Assembly (NCBI GenBank): GCA_003151535.1
Contig: PLXT01000061.1
Span: 1 to 22,968, forward strand
Direction of reading: 5' to 3'
Length of the DNA: 22,968 nt
Source of the DNA: Methanobacterium sp.
GTDB lineage: Archaea > Methanobacteriota > Methanobacteria > Methanobacteriales > Methanobacteriaceae
The notes under the pieces are model-generated. The model was given only the letters and a program-made list of their open reading frames with translations, did no database searches and was not told the origin of the DNA. Shown one piece after another: positions 6,820 to 13,885 of the stretch. The first letter of the stretch is position 1; the number at the start of each line of letters is the position of its first letter. The translations under genes and the position numbers were made by a program.

Positions 6820-7844
6820 CTAAAATTCATTTATATTTGGCACTCCATACTTGGCTCTATGGTCATTGTCAAGAAATAGTTTATAGGAATTATTCCCATT
6901 GGAATAGTATTGAACCGATTCTCCAGGATAGGGATCAGGGAAATTTTCTTTATTGAATATTACGTGGTCTATGGGACATGGAGCCCTTATTACTTGTTGA
7001 TTAATGGAGGTTGAAGGTATAATGAAAGTTTCGAATCCATAATGATTGCATGTAGAGCGTCCTTCTAACCGACATAACAAACATGCCCCATCATTACTTT
7101 CATGATAATAGTTATTTTCTAAGCAATTTTTTAGTGTTATGAATTTTACAGAGTTTCCATGTGATTTGTATGGATCGTAGGGGCATTTTTTAATGTAATA
7201 TGGTGAGCTAGCATTTTCATAGATCTCAGAACCATTTACTCCACTTAGATATTTTTTAAGACTTGAACCATAGCTAATTCTCCCATTTTTATACTCAAAC
7301 CACCAAATTTTTTACATTTAATGAATTGTAGTGGATCAGGAATCTCAGGAGAACCATCATAGTTCATTGAAAATCTATTTTGAGAATATGCTCCCAATAT
7401 AGATATATTCTGATTAACTTTGTGGTTGTAGGTAATATTATTTTTTATAACTAAAATAGTCGAATTTACTTCTATTTCAAATGGATCCGAAGCCGAATCA
7501 ACAGAGTTGATCATACATTTGATATTTACACCGGAGTTTTTCTGATACTTGGCATTTAAATCGTTCATTTTATGTTCAATAACATTTCTTATTATTATTC
7601 GACTATTTGAAAGCGGATTCCCTGTATTTATCGCATTATCAACTGTTTCCATTAAAACTTGCCTTGTCATTATTGGTATATTCCTTTCAACATCTCCTGA
7701 AATGTAGAAGGAATTATCAGATTTAATGATGATGTTAACTGATTCGTCCAGGTTAACCATATCTACGAGTACCATCAAAAGAAGTATTGAAGATATGATC
7801 AGTAGAAATGCTAATCCTCCTATTACATATCCTTTGTTTTCCAT
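6820..7844 (-). pseudogene. Secreted Cys-rich pilin-like protein with a one-base frameshift
   Basis: Two reading frames on the - strand join into one protein of about 340 residues. Frame one (7844-7245) starts MENKGYVIGGLAFLLIISS, a type IV pilin-like N-terminus with one membrane helix, and runs an extracytoplasmic domain to IPDPLQFIKCKKF. There a shift of -1 is needed at the A6T3 tract (plus-strand 7305-7313). The second frame then continues WWFEYKNGRISYGSS and later GACLLCRLEGRSTCNH to the stop at 6820. Beyond the shift, frame one only adds 20 unrelated-looking residues. The reconstructed C-terminal half holds at least seven cysteines, suggesting disulfides or a metal site. Genuine mutation, sequencing error in a homopolymer, or programmed slippage are all possible. 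No family name recognised. Confidence 0.75.
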
Positions 7845-8177
7845 AGCACTGAAATATTATTAATGTTGTAATTGTTATTAACAATAAATTTATAAGTGTT
7901 CATACAATATAAACCAAGGGTATTATATCCTGAAATTGATATGTTAAAACACCTAGATTTGGATTATCAATAATTCTAAAAAAAAATTTTAATTTAACAG
8001 ATCGAGTAAGAGTTAATATCTTAATATATGAAGAGAATTAAATTAGAATTAAATATATGAATTATCTTATTAAATTCAATCAAACACAAATGGATAAGTA
8101 CGTTTTTTAAAGCGATACATACAAAAACAGAGTTACGGTAATTAATTTACAATTGAAGTATAGTTAGGAGGTTCAAT
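7845..8177. other. Divergent intergenic region, 333 bases
   Basis: Lies between the - strand secreted-protein gene and the + strand DUF35 gene. Besides the TATA box and palindrome near 7872-7894, it is AT-rich with an A9T4 block around 7979-7991 and the partly repeated words GAATTAAATTAGAATTAAATATATGAATTA. The DUF35 gene has the strong SD AGGAGGT at 8166-8172. I see no small ORF or RNA gene. Confidence 0.4.
7872..7894 (-). promoter_or_regulatory. TATA box and adjacent inverted repeat of the secreted-protein pair
   Basis: Read on the - strand, CTTATAAATTTATTG is a good archaeal TATA box about 45 bases before the ATG at 7844. Directly downstream and overlapping it is a perfect inverted repeat TTGTTA-T-TAACAA (7872-7884), placed between the TATA box and the expected transcription start, where an archaeal repressor would bind. 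TATA call moderately sure; operator call speculative. Confidence 0.45.
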
Positions 8178-8576
8178 ATGAAAGATATCGTAAGAGGTTG
8201 GCGCCATATCCAGCAGCGATACAATCTCATCGGATCAAAATGTTCCCAGTGTGGAAATGTTTTTTTCCCAAGTAGAGTTTTATGCCCTGAATGCAGGAGA
8301 AAGGGTAAAATCGAAGACTTTAAATTTAGTGGTGAAGGTAAGATTCACACTTTTTCAGTGATACACACCCCAACAGACGAATTCAAAACACTTGCACCAT
8401 ATGTAGTTGCAATAATTAAATTAAAAGAAGGTACACAAATAACATCTCAAATCGTAGACTGCGATCCTGATATGGTCGAAATAGGCGATGATGTTGAAAT
8501 GGTGTTTAGAAAAATCAAAGAAGAAGGCGAAGATGGAGTCATATCATATGGATACAAATTCAAACTCAAAAACTAA
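8178..8576 (+). CDS. DUF35 Zn-ribbon/OB-fold acyl-CoA-binding protein
   Basis: A 132-residue protein of the DUF35 family. In archaea the best known member bridges acetoacetyl-CoA thiolase and HMG-CoA synthase and shares their CoA site, channelling the intermediate at the entry of the mevalonate pathway. The N-terminal helix (RGWRHIQQRYNLIGSKC) is followed by a rubredoxin-like zinc ribbon with Cys22, Cys25, Cys36 and Cys39, then an OB fold (KIHTFSVIHTP, PYVVAIIKLKEGTQI, VEIGDDVEMVF). Length is normal. The strong SD AGGAGGT fixes the start. Thiolase and HMG-CoA synthase are not in the window, so the partner is inferred. Its 3' end overlaps cfbA by 29 bases. Confidence 0.88.
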   Translation: MKDIVRGWRHIQQRYNLIGSKCSQCGNVFFPSRVLCPECRRKGKIEDFKFSGEGKIHTFSVIHTPTDEFKTLAPYVVAIIKLKEGTQITSQIVDCDPDMVEIGDDVEMVFRKIKEEGEDGVISYGYKFKLKN

Positions 8577-8997
8577 AATTGGTGTATTGCTGGTTGGACA
8601 TGGAAGCAGATTGCCTTATGGAAAGGATGTTGTGAGTCAGATTGCTACTATGTATCGGGAAGATGAAGGCCGCCTCGTCGAAGTAGGTTTTATGAACATG
8701 TCAAAACCATCTATACCCGAAGCAATCAATAATCTCGCACAACAAGGTGCTGAAAAGATCATTGTAACACCAGTTTTCTTGGCTCATGGTGTCCATACAA
8801 CAGAAGATATACCAAGAATTTTGGGACTCAAAAATGGACATGGAGATAGTGGGCACAGCCACGGGCACATCCATAGCCATGAAGATGAAACTTCAATTAA
8901 AATTGATTTTAAAGGTGAGATTATCTATACAGAACCTTTAGGTGCTGATAAAAGGATCGCAGCCATAATTAACGACAGGGTTAATGATGCCCTCTAA
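8548..8997 (+). CDS. cfbA: Sirohydrochlorin cobalto/nickelochelatase CbiX-S/CfbA
   Basis: Inserts Co2+ (cobamide route) or Ni2+ (coenzyme F430 route) into sirohydrochlorin. The 149-residue single-domain form is the short archaeal CbiX that dimerises to make one active site. Visible: GVLLVGHGSR with catalytic His18, the second metal-site region FLAHGVHTTEDIP (His80, His83), and a histidine-rich loop GHGDSGHSHGHIHSHE (97-112) typical of some methanogen members and thought to bind metal. ATG at 8548 was chosen because GGAG lies nine bases upstream; ATG at 8533 and 8488 are in frame but lack good SDs and would add unusual residues. It overlaps the DUF35 gene and slightly overlaps thiL, indicating one transcript. 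Confidence 0.92.
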   Translation: MDTNSNSKTKIGVLLVGHGSRLPYGKDVVSQIATMYREDEGRLVEVGFMNMSKPSIPEAINNLAQQGAEKIIVTPVFLAHGVHTTEDIPRILGLKNGHGDSGHSHGHIHSHEDETSIKIDFKGEIIYTEPLGADKRIAAIINDRVNDAL

Positions 8998-10018
8998 TAT
9001 AGATAAAATTTCTGATCTTGGGGAAAAACAGCTAATAAAAAGACTTTTATCAAAAAGTCAAGATCCCCAGATCAAAACTCTTTTTTTAGATGAACTTTCA
9101 ATTAAAAGCTTTTCTGATGATGCAGCACTTATTGATATTGGAAAAAATTATTTAGTAACATGTTCCGATATGTTAATGGCATATACACATTTTCCTAATG
9201 AAATGAGCCCATATCAAATTGGTCAAAAGGTTGTAACCGTAAATGTGAGCGATTTAGCAGCTATGGGTGCAGAAACAATCGGTATACTAATTTCAATGGG
9301 ACTTCCTAGGAACATGAAGTTATCAGAATTTGATCAAATTACTGATGGAATATTAGATACCTGTAAAAAATATGATATGGCTTTAATTGGTGGCGATACC
9401 AATGAATCGAAGGAATTAACACTTTGTGGTACTTGTTTGGGGATTGTAAAAAAAGAAAACGTTCTTATGAGACGTGGAGCATGTGTAGGAGATATTCTAG
9501 CTGTTACAGGACCACTTGGACTTGCAGCTGCAGGATTTAAAGTTATAATGGATGCTTCGCATAAATTTGACTCGCTTAGTGTGGAAACTAAAGATTTAGT
9601 AACTAAACATGCCCTCGAACCTGAAGCAAAACTAGATATGGGAATCATATTGGCAAATTCTGATTCAGTGACTTCTGCTACAGATATAACTGATGGACTT
9701 CTCAGTGAATTAGATGAAATGATAGATGCATGTGAAAACAGTGTTGGAATGGTTATAAACCAAGAATATCTTCCAATACCTAAAGTTGTCTTTGATATAG
9801 CTAATATCTCGGGAAATAATCCCTTTGAAATGGCACTTACATATGGAGAAGATTTCGAACTTATTTTAACTGTGCAACCCGATCTTTTTGACGAATTAAA
9901 CTCCAAAATTAACCTATACAAAATTGGATTCGTTGATTCATCGGGAACGATCAAGATGATAGATAAGGAGGGAAATACAAATATAATAACACCAAAGGGT
10001 TATGATCACTTAAAGTAA
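8987..10018 (+). CDS. thiL: Thiamine-monophosphate kinase
   Basis: Phosphorylates thiamine monophosphate to thiamine diphosphate with ATP, the last step of cofactor formation. The protein of about 343 residues has the PurM/ThiL architecture: acidic N-terminal metal-binding segment SFSDDAALIDIG, TVNVSDLAAMGAE, ALIGGDTNES, the ATP-site TDITDGLLSE, and the C-terminal TYGEDFELILTV that closes the active site. Adjacent ATGs at 8984 and 8987 are both possible; the second is better spaced (six bases) from the AGGG SD. The start lies within the end of cfbA, so translation is probably coupled. A paralogous AIR-synthase-like function is the main alternative, but the TYGEDFEL motif favours ThiL. Confidence 0.9.
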   Translation: MPSNIDKISDLGEKQLIKRLLSKSQDPQIKTLFLDELSIKSFSDDAALIDIGKNYLVTCSDMLMAYTHFPNEMSPYQIGQKVVTVNVSDLAAMGAETIGILISMGLPRNMKLSEFDQITDGILDTCKKYDMALIGGDTNESKELTLCGTCLGIVKKENVLMRRGACVGDILAVTGPLGLAAAGFKVIMDASHKFDSLSVETKDLVTKHALEPEAKLDMGIILANSDSVTSATDITDGLLSELDEMIDACENSVGMVINQEYLPIPKVVFDIANISGNNPFEMALTYGEDFELILTVQPDLFDELNSKINLYKIGFVDSSGTIKMIDKEGNTNIITPKGYDHLK

Positions 10019-10099
10019 CCGAGAATATTCATTAAAAAATTAATAGTAATACTAAAAAATAGGATTCTATTTAAAAAATGAACGATTTTGGTGTTAAAA

Positions 10100-11107
10100 T
10101 TGAAAAAAGAAGCTATTTTATACGACAAATTAGGTAACTCATTGAATTGTAAAGTTTGTGAGAGGAGATGTATAATCTCTGATCGTAAAAAAGGATTTTG
10201 TGATATGCGTGAGAATATCGATGGAAAGCTTTACACTTTGAACTATGCAGCTGCATCTTCTGTGGCAGTAGATCCCATCGAAAAGAAACCATTATTCCAT
10301 TTTTATCCAGGTTCAATTGTTCTATCTATTGGATCTGTTGGGTGTAACTTCAGATGTAAACATTGTCAGAACTGGAATATATCTCAAGCAGAACTTGATA
10401 AGGTTTCTCTACGTGAAATATTACCTGAAGATGCGGTAAAACTTGCAAAAGAATATAAATGTAAATCAATTGCATGGACATACAACGAGCCAACTATGTG
10501 GTTGGAGTACACTATTGATTCTGCTAAACTTGCTAAAGATAACAGTTTAAAAAGCGTTTATGTAACAAATGGGTACATGACAGAGGAATCCCTAGAGATG
10601 ATAGGCCCATATCTTGATGCCGCTAATGTTGATCTTAAAGGGATTTCTGAACAATTCTATAAAGAACTCTGCGATGCAAGGATGCAACCTGTTCTTGATA
10701 ATATTAAAAGGATCCATGATAAAAAGATACATCTTGAAATTACCAACTTGATGATTCCAGGTTATAATGACTCAGAAAAAAATATAGAATCCCTTGTAAA
10801 TTTTATGGTAGATGAGGTTAGTGTTGACGTGCCTTTGCACTTCACAAGATTTTTCCCATACTACGAATTGAAAAATGTACCACCCACAGCAGTTGCCGAC
10901 CTTGAGAAAGCATATGAAATTGCAAAAGATGCAGGTATGAAATATGTTTACATTGGAAATGTACCTTCTGGTAAAGGCGAAAACACTTATTGCCACAGCT
11001 GTGGAGAAGTTCTGATTGAAAGGGACGGTTATCAGGTAATGGCAGAAAGTATTAAAACGGATAAAAAATGCCCAAAATGTGGAACTAAGGCAGATATTAT
11101 CACATAG
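10100..11107 (+). CDS. amrS: AmmeMemoRadiSam-type radical SAM enzyme (AmrS, PflA-like)
   Basis: Radical SAM protein of the AmmeMemoRadiSam group, often annotated as pyruvate formate-lyase activating enzyme; its natural substrate is not established. The [4Fe-4S]-SAM motif is GCNFRCKHC (Cys82, Cys86, Cys89), preceded by an N-terminal cysteine cluster (CKVCERRC, then GFC) and followed by family segments WTYNEPTMW, NVDLKGISEQFY and HFTRFFPYYEL. A C-terminal rubredoxin-like pair CHSCG and CPKCG follows. TTG at 10100 is chosen because GGTG lies six bases upstream and it gives the usual N-terminus (KKEAILYDKL); TTG at 10088 is the longest alternative. The AMMECR1 and Memo partners are not in this window. 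Confidence 0.88.
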   Translation: MKKEAILYDKLGNSLNCKVCERRCIISDRKKGFCDMRENIDGKLYTLNYAAASSVAVDPIEKKPLFHFYPGSIVLSIGSVGCNFRCKHCQNWNISQAELDKVSLREILPEDAVKLAKEYKCKSIAWTYNEPTMWLEYTIDSAKLAKDNSLKSVYVTNGYMTEESLEMIGPYLDAANVDLKGISEQFYKELCDARMQPVLDNIKRIHDKKIHLEITNLMIPGYNDSEKNIESLVNFMVDEVSVDVPLHFTRFFPYYELKNVPPTAVADLEKAYEIAKDAGMKYVYIGNVPSGKGENTYCHSCGEVLIERDGYQVMAESIKTDKKCPKCGTKADIIT

Positions 11108-11154
11108 TGCAATCCCATCTACTATCTTGAAATAGGATAATTGAGAAAATGGAA

Positions 11155-12441
11155 TTAGTCTTCGGTTTTACTTACCCTTTCAAATTTCTCTTTTTTATCT
11201 AATAATTTGGTTGCATCTACACCAACTTTCGTTGTTGTTCCATCGGGAGTTGCACGTGGATCAAGTGATGATCCCCTTGCTCTAGGGACAATTAGAATAT
11301 CCTCATCTCCTTTAACTCTTGTTGCAATAGCATATTCAATATCATCACCATTGAAAATATCTATATCTTCATCAACAACTACACAATGCTTTAATGAAGG
11401 ATGTGCTGCAAGAGCAGCCATAATTACATTTTTTCCATCACCTGGCGTCTGTTTTTGAATTGAAATTGCTGCATGAAGCCAACAACAACCTCCTTCTGTT
11501 AAAACTACATTTTTTACTGTTGGAACAGTATTTTGAACTGCTTTATATATTCTAGGTTCCTGAGGTAAACCTTGTAGCAGTTTATGTTCGTTTCCTGCAG
11601 GCATTATAGCATGATAAAGTGGTTTATCTTTGTAATGCATTTTTTCAATCGATATTACAGGTTCTTGCCTAATAACATCATAAGTATCAGTTAAATCCAC
11701 AAAAGGACCCTCTGAAGCTCTTTCATGAGGAATTATTTCACCTTCAAGGAGTATTTCACAATCCGGAACTTCTAGATCGACAGTGTCGCATTTAATAAGC
11801 TTCATTTCTCCGTTATGGAATGTATTAGCAACCTCCAATTCATCTGCTGTAATTGGTATTGATGTACATGAAGCAAGAAGTGTTGCAGGATTCATCCCTA
11901 TTGCAATTGCAATCTCAAGTGGTTCATCCCATTCTTCTGCCTTTTTATAGTAAGTGTACAGATTTCTTGGAACTATTCTAACTCCTAAACGATCTTTACC
12001 TTTAACAAGCATCCTATGTATTGATGCATTTCTGACTCCTGTTTCAGGATCCTTTGCTATTATTACTCCCGCAGTAAGATATGCCCCTCCATCCTTTTTG
12101 TAGAATGTTGGAACTGGAAGTTTAGTAAGGTCTGCCTTCATGGAAGTTTTAAAGGATTTTCCAGTAGTCTCTATTTTCTCAATCTTTGTTGGATTTTCTG
12201 TAGCTTGAATTATCCTTGATGTAATATCAGGTACTGTTGAAGATATGGAACTCGCTATTTTTTCCCTTGTATTGCAAATACCAGAAATTATTCCCATATC
12301 ACTTTCTTTAATATTATTGAAAATTACAACTTCCTTATTATGTTCCTTCAGTATTTTAGAAACTTCATATCTGGTTGATATTTGCTCATCAATATTTATA
12401 ACCTTAAAATCATTTTCAAGGGTTTTTAAAAATTCTCTCAT
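11155..12441 (-). CDS. UbiD-family decarboxylase, probable anhydromevalonate phosphate decarboxylase
   Basis: UbiD enzymes use prenylated FMN to decarboxylate unsaturated acids. The archaeal group of about 420-430 residues includes trans-anhydromevalonate 5-phosphate decarboxylase of the modified mevalonate pathway, giving isopentenyl phosphate; this is the most likely role. Visible: prFMN/metal-binding region with Asn138 and NASIHRM, the catalytic acid cluster ERASEGPFVD (Glu240, Arg241, Glu244), AGNEHKLLQGLPQEP, and the C-terminal RARGSSLDPRA. The 428-residue length is normal. SD GGAG precedes ATG by nine bases. It is convergent with amrS and lies downstream of purE on the same strand. Assignment to UbiD is secure; the precise substrate is from family knowledge. 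Confidence 0.88.
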   Translation of the reverse strand: MREFLKTLENDFKVINIDEQISTRYEVSKILKEHNKEVVIFNNIKESDMGIISGICNTREKIASSISSTVPDITSRIIQATENPTKIEKIETTGKSFKTSMKADLTKLPVPTFYKKDGGAYLTAGVIIAKDPETGVRNASIHRMLVKGKDRLGVRIVPRNLYTYYKKAEEWDEPLEIAIAIGMNPATLLASCTSIPITADELEVANTFHNGEMKLIKCDTVDLEVPDCEILLEGEIIPHERASEGPFVDLTDTYDVIRQEPVISIEKMHYKDKPLYHAIMPAGNEHKLLQGLPQEPRIYKAVQNTVPTVKNVVLTEGGCCWLHAAISIQKQTPGDGKNVIMAALAAHPSLKHCVVVDEDIDIFNGDDIEYAIATRVKGDEDILIVPRARGSSLDPRATPDGTTTKVGVDATKLLDKKEKFERVSKTED

Positions 12442-12496
12442 CTAATTCAACTCCATACTAAACTAATTTATCTATAACAGATTCATTAAGATAAAA

Positions 12497-12637
12497 TTAT
12501 TTTATGGTTGATGCAACAATCATTACAATGAATATAACTGCTACTCATAATAGCAAGTAGTTAACATTACACCCGCATCCTTCCATTTCACAGTGATTCT
12601 CATCAATTTTGTTATCCTTTTTCATTTTATCAAACAT
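12497..12637 (-). pseudogene. Small Cys-rich membrane ORF interrupted by an in-frame TGA
   Basis: Seven bases after the purE stop, ATG at 12637 opens a frame MFDKMKKDNKIDENHCEMEG, then CGCNVNYLLL, then TGA (12545-12547). The same frame continues after the TGA for 15 codons, VAVIFIVMIVASTIK, to a TAA at 12497-12499. Together the two parts form one coherent 45-residue design: a charged N-terminus with a Cys motif (C-x4-C-x-C) and a C-terminal membrane helix that spans the TGA. A TGG-to-TGA change would explain it. No strong SD is visible. Not recognised; may instead be a short 30-residue peptide, or chance. Confidence 0.4.
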
Positions 12638-12644
12638 GTATCCA

Positions 12645-13670
12645 TTAATTACCCGGACAGTTCATATTTCCTTTAAACTCCAATAATTCCTGTTTTACGC
12701 TTGCATCACCCATTCCTAGCATTTCAGCAGCAAGTATAGCTGCATTACTGCCTGAATCGATCCCAAGAGTAGCAACTGGCACACCAGGTGGCATGTTAAC
12801 CATGGATAGCAGAGCATCTATTCCACCAAGCTTTATGGCACATGGAACACCTATTACAGGTTTTTCAGTAAACCCAACTACAGCACCAGTTACATGGGCA
12901 GAAAGTCCAGAAATAGCTATGTATAGCTTAACTGCCTTTGTTTCTTCCATGAAATTTTCAAATTTTTTAGGATGCCTAATTGGAGATATTACACTAGTGT
13001 TGTATGTAATTCTCAGTTTATCAAGAAATTTGGTTGTTTTATTTGCAATTTTTATATCAGAATAACTTCCAGCTATAACTGCAACATCAGGATATCCCGT
13101 ATCTTCATTATTATTGAGATTATCGTCATTTGAAGTTTCAAGTTCATCTACTTCAAATGAGTGTCTGGAATAATAGTTTCCTGTTAGTTTTTCAGCCAAT
13201 AATTCTTCATCCTTATTTAATTTAAAGAAGAATTCTCTCCTCATTTTGGAAAGTTTTGTTCTTACACTTGCATCATGGATTCCTACCATCTGTGCAGCAA
13301 GTATAGCACCATTTTCGCCGCGATCTATCCCAACCGTTGCTACAGGTGCACCAACAGGCATTTGAACAATTGCAAAAAGCGCATCCAACCCTCCGAGTTT
13401 TACAGATACAGGAACTCCCACCACGGGTTTGTGCGTATTTGCTGCTATTATCCCTGGAAGGTGAGCTGAAAGTCCCGCAATTCCTATAAAAACTTCCACA
13501 CCATTTGCAGTGGATTCTTCAACTATTTGTTTAACCTTTTCATGGGTTCTATGCGCAGAAGCTACCCTCACATCATATGAGATACCCAGGATCTCCAGTA
13601 TACCTATTGATTTTTCTGCCACGTTAAAATCTGAAGCACTTCCAAGTATTATCATGACCTTTGGTTCCAT
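12645..13670 (-). CDS. purE: N5-carboxyaminoimidazole ribonucleotide mutase, tandem double PurE
   Basis: De novo purine synthesis enzyme converting N5-CAIR to CAIR (class I), or using CO2 with AIR (class II). The protein is a head-to-tail duplication seen in Methanobacteriales: repeat 1 about residues 4-150, an acidic Asn-rich linker (about 175-193), repeat 2 about 195-335. Repeat 1 keeps GSASD, SAHR with His40, and AGLSAHLPG with His70. Repeat 2 keeps GSYSD and SGLSAHVTG, but SAHR is SPIR (Ile231 in place of the catalytic His), so it is probably structural. ATG at 13670 is preceded by GGGGT five bases upstream; an in-frame TTG at 13682 is less likely. The small ORF 12497-12637 follows directly. 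Confidence 0.93.
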   Translation of the reverse strand: MEPKVMIILGSASDFNVAEKSIGILEILGISYDVRVASAHRTHEKVKQIVEESTANGVEVFIGIAGLSAHLPGIIAANTHKPVVGVPVSVKLGGLDALFAIVQMPVGAPVATVGIDRGENGAILAAQMVGIHDASVRTKLSKMRREFFFKLNKDEELLAEKLTGNYYSRHSFEVDELETSNDDNLNNNEDTGYPDVAVIAGSYSDIKIANKTTKFLDKLRITYNTSVISPIRHPKKFENFMEETKAVKLYIAISGLSAHVTGAVVGFTEKPVIGVPCAIKLGGIDALLSMVNMPPGVPVATLGIDSGSNAAILAAEMLGMGDASVKQELLEFKGNMNCPGN

Positions 13671-13885
13671 GTTATACCCCAATAATTATTTTAATTTGCA
13701 TAAAAAAATGTAGAAATGTTTATGTTACTAAAAATTATATGCTGAAGAGTTAATAAAGTTTCTGAGAATATTATAAAATGAAAAAAGATATGTTTAGAAT
13801 TTATTAATTTAATTTACCAAAATGTACTTATATTTTTATGTCATGTTCACGTATAGAATATGAAAGGAACTATGAGGTGTACCTT

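Noticed and set aside
8488..8547. Longer N-terminus for CfbA starting at 8488
   Set aside because: The extra residues are lysine-rich translation of the overlapping DUF35 coding sequence, and the SD evidence favours ATG 8548.
11207..11458. 83-codon + strand frame inside the UbiD gene
   Set aside because: Opposite-strand shadow of a well-supported gene; no SD and biased low-complexity composition.
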